A stretch of 5,409 nucleotides of DNA, from the NCBI GenBank assembly GCA_011042705.1, contig DRBW01000158.1, positions 1 through 5,409 of the forward strand, given 5' to 3'. Shown here piece by piece: positions 5,281 to 5,409 of this stretch. A model generated the notes under the pieces. It worked only from the letters and a program-made list of their open reading frames with translations, did not search any database and was not told where the DNA came from. The stretch comes from Caldifarciminota bacterium (lineage in GTDB: Bacteria > Hydrothermota > Hydrothermia > B15-G9 > DRBW01). A program made the position numbers and the translations under genes. Numbering within the stretch: position 1 is the first letter of the stretch; each line of letters starts with the position of its first letter.

Positions 5281-5409
5281 GGTTCCACCTCCAGGTTGTC
5301 TATCAGCCTCGCCCTGCCGACCCAGACGGCGAGGGCTATCAGGGCTCTGCCCTTTATCTCCTCAAGGGGCTCGAGGGTCTCGGGATCGACGACCTCGATA
5401 TAATCTATC
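5277..5409 (-). CDS. panC: Pantothenate synthetase, C-terminal end (gene runs off right edge)
   Basis: Only the last 43 residues are present, starting in frame from the right edge: IDYIEVVDPETLEPLEEIKG, then ALIALAVWVGRARLIDN and a short tail. This is the characteristic PanC C-terminus (the 'DYVEIVD..TL.PL' strand and 'ALAV.VG.TRLIDN' ending). PanC is a cytosolic ligase that joins pantoate and beta-alanine using ATP. The catalytic HIGH-like and KMSKS-like parts are outside the window. Its stop TGA (5277-5279) overlaps the GTG start of panD, so the two are translated together. The assignment is strengthened by panD being next. Confidence 0.93.
   Translation of the reverse strand, partial: IDYIEVVDPETLEPLEEIKGRALIALAVWVGRARLIDNLEVEP
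5287..5292 (-). promoter_or_regulatory. Shine-Dalgarno that decides the GTG start of panD
   Basis: GGAGGT on the minus strand, 6 nt before the GTG, within the last codons of panC. Together with the GTGA overlap and the conserved Ser25 position it makes the GTG the real start. The next in-frame ATG, codon 38, would remove the self-cleavage site. Confidence 0.85.

Noticed and set aside
1..5409. A defence island, mobile element, CRISPR array or tRNA/rRNA gene
   Set aside because: No direct-repeat arrays, transposase or integrase motifs, or RNA-gene landmarks are visible; all genes are housekeeping or envelope types of uniform composition.

Overview
The window is ordinary-looking, gene-dense bacterial chromosome: eight protein genes (two cut by the edges), only short intergenic gaps, and no mobile element, RNA gene or CRISPR array that I can see. 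Three things hint at the FCB superphylum or a neighbouring candidate phylum such as WOR-3: a secreted protein of the family mislabelled 'asparagine synthetase B', a phosphoesterase ending in a T9SS type A-like sorting domain, and promoter -10 elements of the form TAnnTT. Frequent ATA and AGG codons and a bifunctional phosphoglucose/phosphomannose isomerase would suit a thermophilic or sediment organism. This placement is an inference.

Layout. At the left edge (1-462, minus) lies the N-terminal part of the secreted 'asparagine synthetase B'-like protein. A 108-bp divergent intergenic region separates it from a plus-strand pair, 571-1637: a bifunctional nuclease (BFN/DUF151) protein with a hydrophobic N-terminus, then a Maf nucleotide pyrophosphatase 2 nt downstream. 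All remaining genes are on the minus strand. Read in transcription order they are the panC 3' end (5277-5409), panD (4933-5280, GTGA overlap with panC), a secreted calcineurin-like phosphoesterase (3657-4871), the phosphoglucose/phosphomannose isomerase (2577-3572) and a sugar-phosphate nucleotidyltransferase (1600-2580, ATGA overlap with the isomerase). The maf and nucleotidyltransferase genes converge and overlap by 38 nt.

How the genes work together. PanC and PanD supply pantothenate for coenzyme A: PanD makes beta-alanine and PanC joins it to pantoate. The isomerase interconverts fructose-6-P with glucose-6-P or mannose-6-P. The nucleotidyltransferase activates a sugar-1-phosphate. Together they point to sugar-nucleotide supply for glycans, with a phosphomutase expected elsewhere. 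Maf is nucleotide housecleaning.

The most interesting signal is in the gaps. Three intergenic regions carry the same decamer, TTAnnTTAAT, 17 nt (core spacing) from a TTGACA-like -35. At the two divergent genes the predicted +1 falls exactly on the A of the ATG and there is no usable Shine-Dalgarno, so these transcripts are probably leaderless. At the isomerase the same promoter lies farther upstream and a good Shine-Dalgarno is present.
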